Shown in pieces: positions 14,581 through 15,492 of a stretch of DNA of 15,492 nucleotides. The stretch is from NCBI GenBank assembly GCA_036499445.1, contig DASYDU010000079.1:1-15492 (forward strand). Reading direction: 5' to 3'. The stretch comes from DASYDU01 sp036499445. GTDB lineage: Bacteria > Planctomycetota > Planctomycetia > Pirellulales > Lacipirellulaceae. Under the pieces are notes generated by a model. That model saw nothing but the letters and a program-made list of their open reading frames with translations. It was not told where the DNA came from and ran no database searches. The stretch's first letter is position 1. Each line of letters starts with the position of its first letter. The translations under genes were made by a program, and so were the position numbers.

Positions 14581-15492
14581 ATGCGCGCTACCTTGACTTG
14601 CGTCAGCTTTCTATTGGCGTTCGCTCTCATCGCGCGGCTGCAAATTGCCGCAGCCGAAGAGCGCACCTGGACCGACGCCTCCGGCAAATCGATGACCGCA
14701 GAGCTCGTCGAAGTCCAAAAGACCAAGATCGTTCTCCGTGATGCCGACGGCAAAGAGATCACCGTCCCGCTCAAGAATCTTAGCGAGGCAGACCGCGCGT
14801 TCGCCAAGCAGCACGCCGCCGAACACCCCGCTCATGACGCCAAGGCCGACGATTCTGCGCTTACCGCGATCGCCAAAACCTTTTACAGCGAACTTCGCAC
14901 AACCGACCGCGACGCAGCCCGCCAAACGCTCACTGTCAAAGCTCAGAAGCTCATGAAGGGCGAAAAGTCCGCCCTCGCCGAGCTTCCCACGCCAGATGCC
15001 GGCAACCACGCCATTCGCATCGGCCCCGCCAAGCTCGACGGCGACGTGGCCGAGGTTCCCGTCCAAGTTCGCGCGGGCGGCACGACCCACAAGACAAAGC
15101 TCCATCTCCGCCACGAGGACGACCAGTGGCGCGTGTTCGCCGTCAGCGCCGACTACCCAGACGGCGAGAAGTCGCTCAACTTCGAGGCCGCCGCGCCCGC
15201 CCGCGGCACGAGCCCGCTTGCGGACCTCGTCGGCAAGCCGTTTTCGCTCGAAGGCGTCACGACGCACGGTCAGCAGCTCAGCGTCGACCAATACAAAGGC
15301 AAAGTGGTGCTCGTCGACTTCTGGGCCACCTGGTGCGGGCCATGCCGCGCCGAAATCCCCAACGTCCTGGCCAACTATCAGCAGCGCCACAATGACGGTT
15401 TCGACGTCATCGCCGTCAGCGTCGACGAAGATATGGACGCCCTTAAGTCGTACGTCGCCGAAGAGAAGCCGCCCTGGACCGTCGTCGCTGAC
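14581..15492 (+). CDS. SHD1-domain / TlpA-like thioredoxin protein (C-terminus cut by window edge)
   Basis: The frame starts at ATG 14581 with GGAGG nine bases upstream and is open to the edge, giving 304 residues. A signal peptide covers about 1-25 (ending IAAAE). Residues 28-75 (RTWTDASGKSMTAELVEV... to NLSEADRAF) match the SHD1-type domain common in planctomycete secreted proteins. Residues about 92-200 form a small alpha/beta region that may be NTF2-like; this is a guess. Residues from about 212 are a TlpA/ResA/AhpC-type thioredoxin fold: VGKPFSLEGV, KGKVVLVDFWATWCGPCRAE with the CxxC at 252-255, and VIAVSVDED (276-284). It should be a periplasmic disulfide oxidoreductase. Divergent from the 90-residue membrane protein gene. 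Confidence 0.9.
   Translation, partial: MRATLTCVSFLLAFALIARLQIAAAEERTWTDASGKSMTAELVEVQKTKIVLRDADGKEITVPLKNLSEADRAFAKQHAAEHPAHDAKADDSALTAIAKTFYSELRTTDRDAARQTLTVKAQKLMKGEKSALAELPTPDAGNHAIRIGPAKLDGDVAEVPVQVRAGGTTHKTKLHLRHEDDQWRVFAVSADYPDGEKSLNFEAAAPARGTSPLADLVGKPFSLEGVTTHGQQLSVDQYKGKVVLVDFWATWCGPCRAEIPNVLANYQQRHNDGFDVIAVSVDEDMDALKSYVAEEKPPWTVVAD

Noticed and set aside
14611..15390. 259-residue minus-strand open frame
   Set aside because: Antisense to the SHD1/thioredoxin gene, whose motifs and ribosome binding site are clear.

Overview
The window looks like chromosomal DNA of a planctomycete, probably of the Pirellulales type. This is inferred from gene content: an SHD1-type domain in front of a TlpA-like thioredoxin, a secreted SGNH hydrolase fused to a DUF1080 domain, a secreted WPQFRGP-type PQQ-like propeller carrying EF hands, and a PEP-CTERM protein. 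No rRNA, tRNA, CRISPR array or insertion sequence was recognised.

Region 1 (about 1-7428, all on the minus strand) is a surface polysaccharide cluster. In transcription order it encodes a WbaP-type initiating sugar-phosphate transferase, a 287-bp gap, a SAM methyltransferase, a GT-B glycosyltransferase overlapping it by one base, a Wzy-like polymerase, a second GT-B glycosyltransferase and a PAPS-dependent sulfotransferase that runs off the left edge. The set fits Wzx/Wzy-type assembly with methyl and sulfate decoration; flippase and export genes are not in view.

Region 2 (7429-9692) is a 756-bp divergent spacer, then on the plus strand a GDP-mannose 3,5-epimerase-like gene with a TTG start and a small membrane protein gene broken by an apparent one-base frameshift at a run of six T. 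The epimerase would supply GDP-L-galactose (or GDP-L-gulose), possibly to the polysaccharide encoded next door.

Region 3 (9723-13209) holds a secreted SGNH/DUF1080 carbohydrate-active protein (minus strand) divergent from a secreted PQQ-like propeller with paired EF hands. The propeller gene is followed one base later by a small membrane protein with an HERVH metalloprotease-like motif. These genes are visibly richer in C/G-ending codons than the polysaccharide cluster.

Region 4 (13210-15492) holds a PEP-CTERM protein, a 90-residue two-helix membrane protein on the minus strand and, divergent from it, the SHD1/thioredoxin protein, which is cut by the right edge.

The most interesting reading is a sulfated, methylated, possibly L-galactose-containing exopolysaccharide. 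That is a hypothesis from gene neighbourhood, not something shown directly by the sequence.
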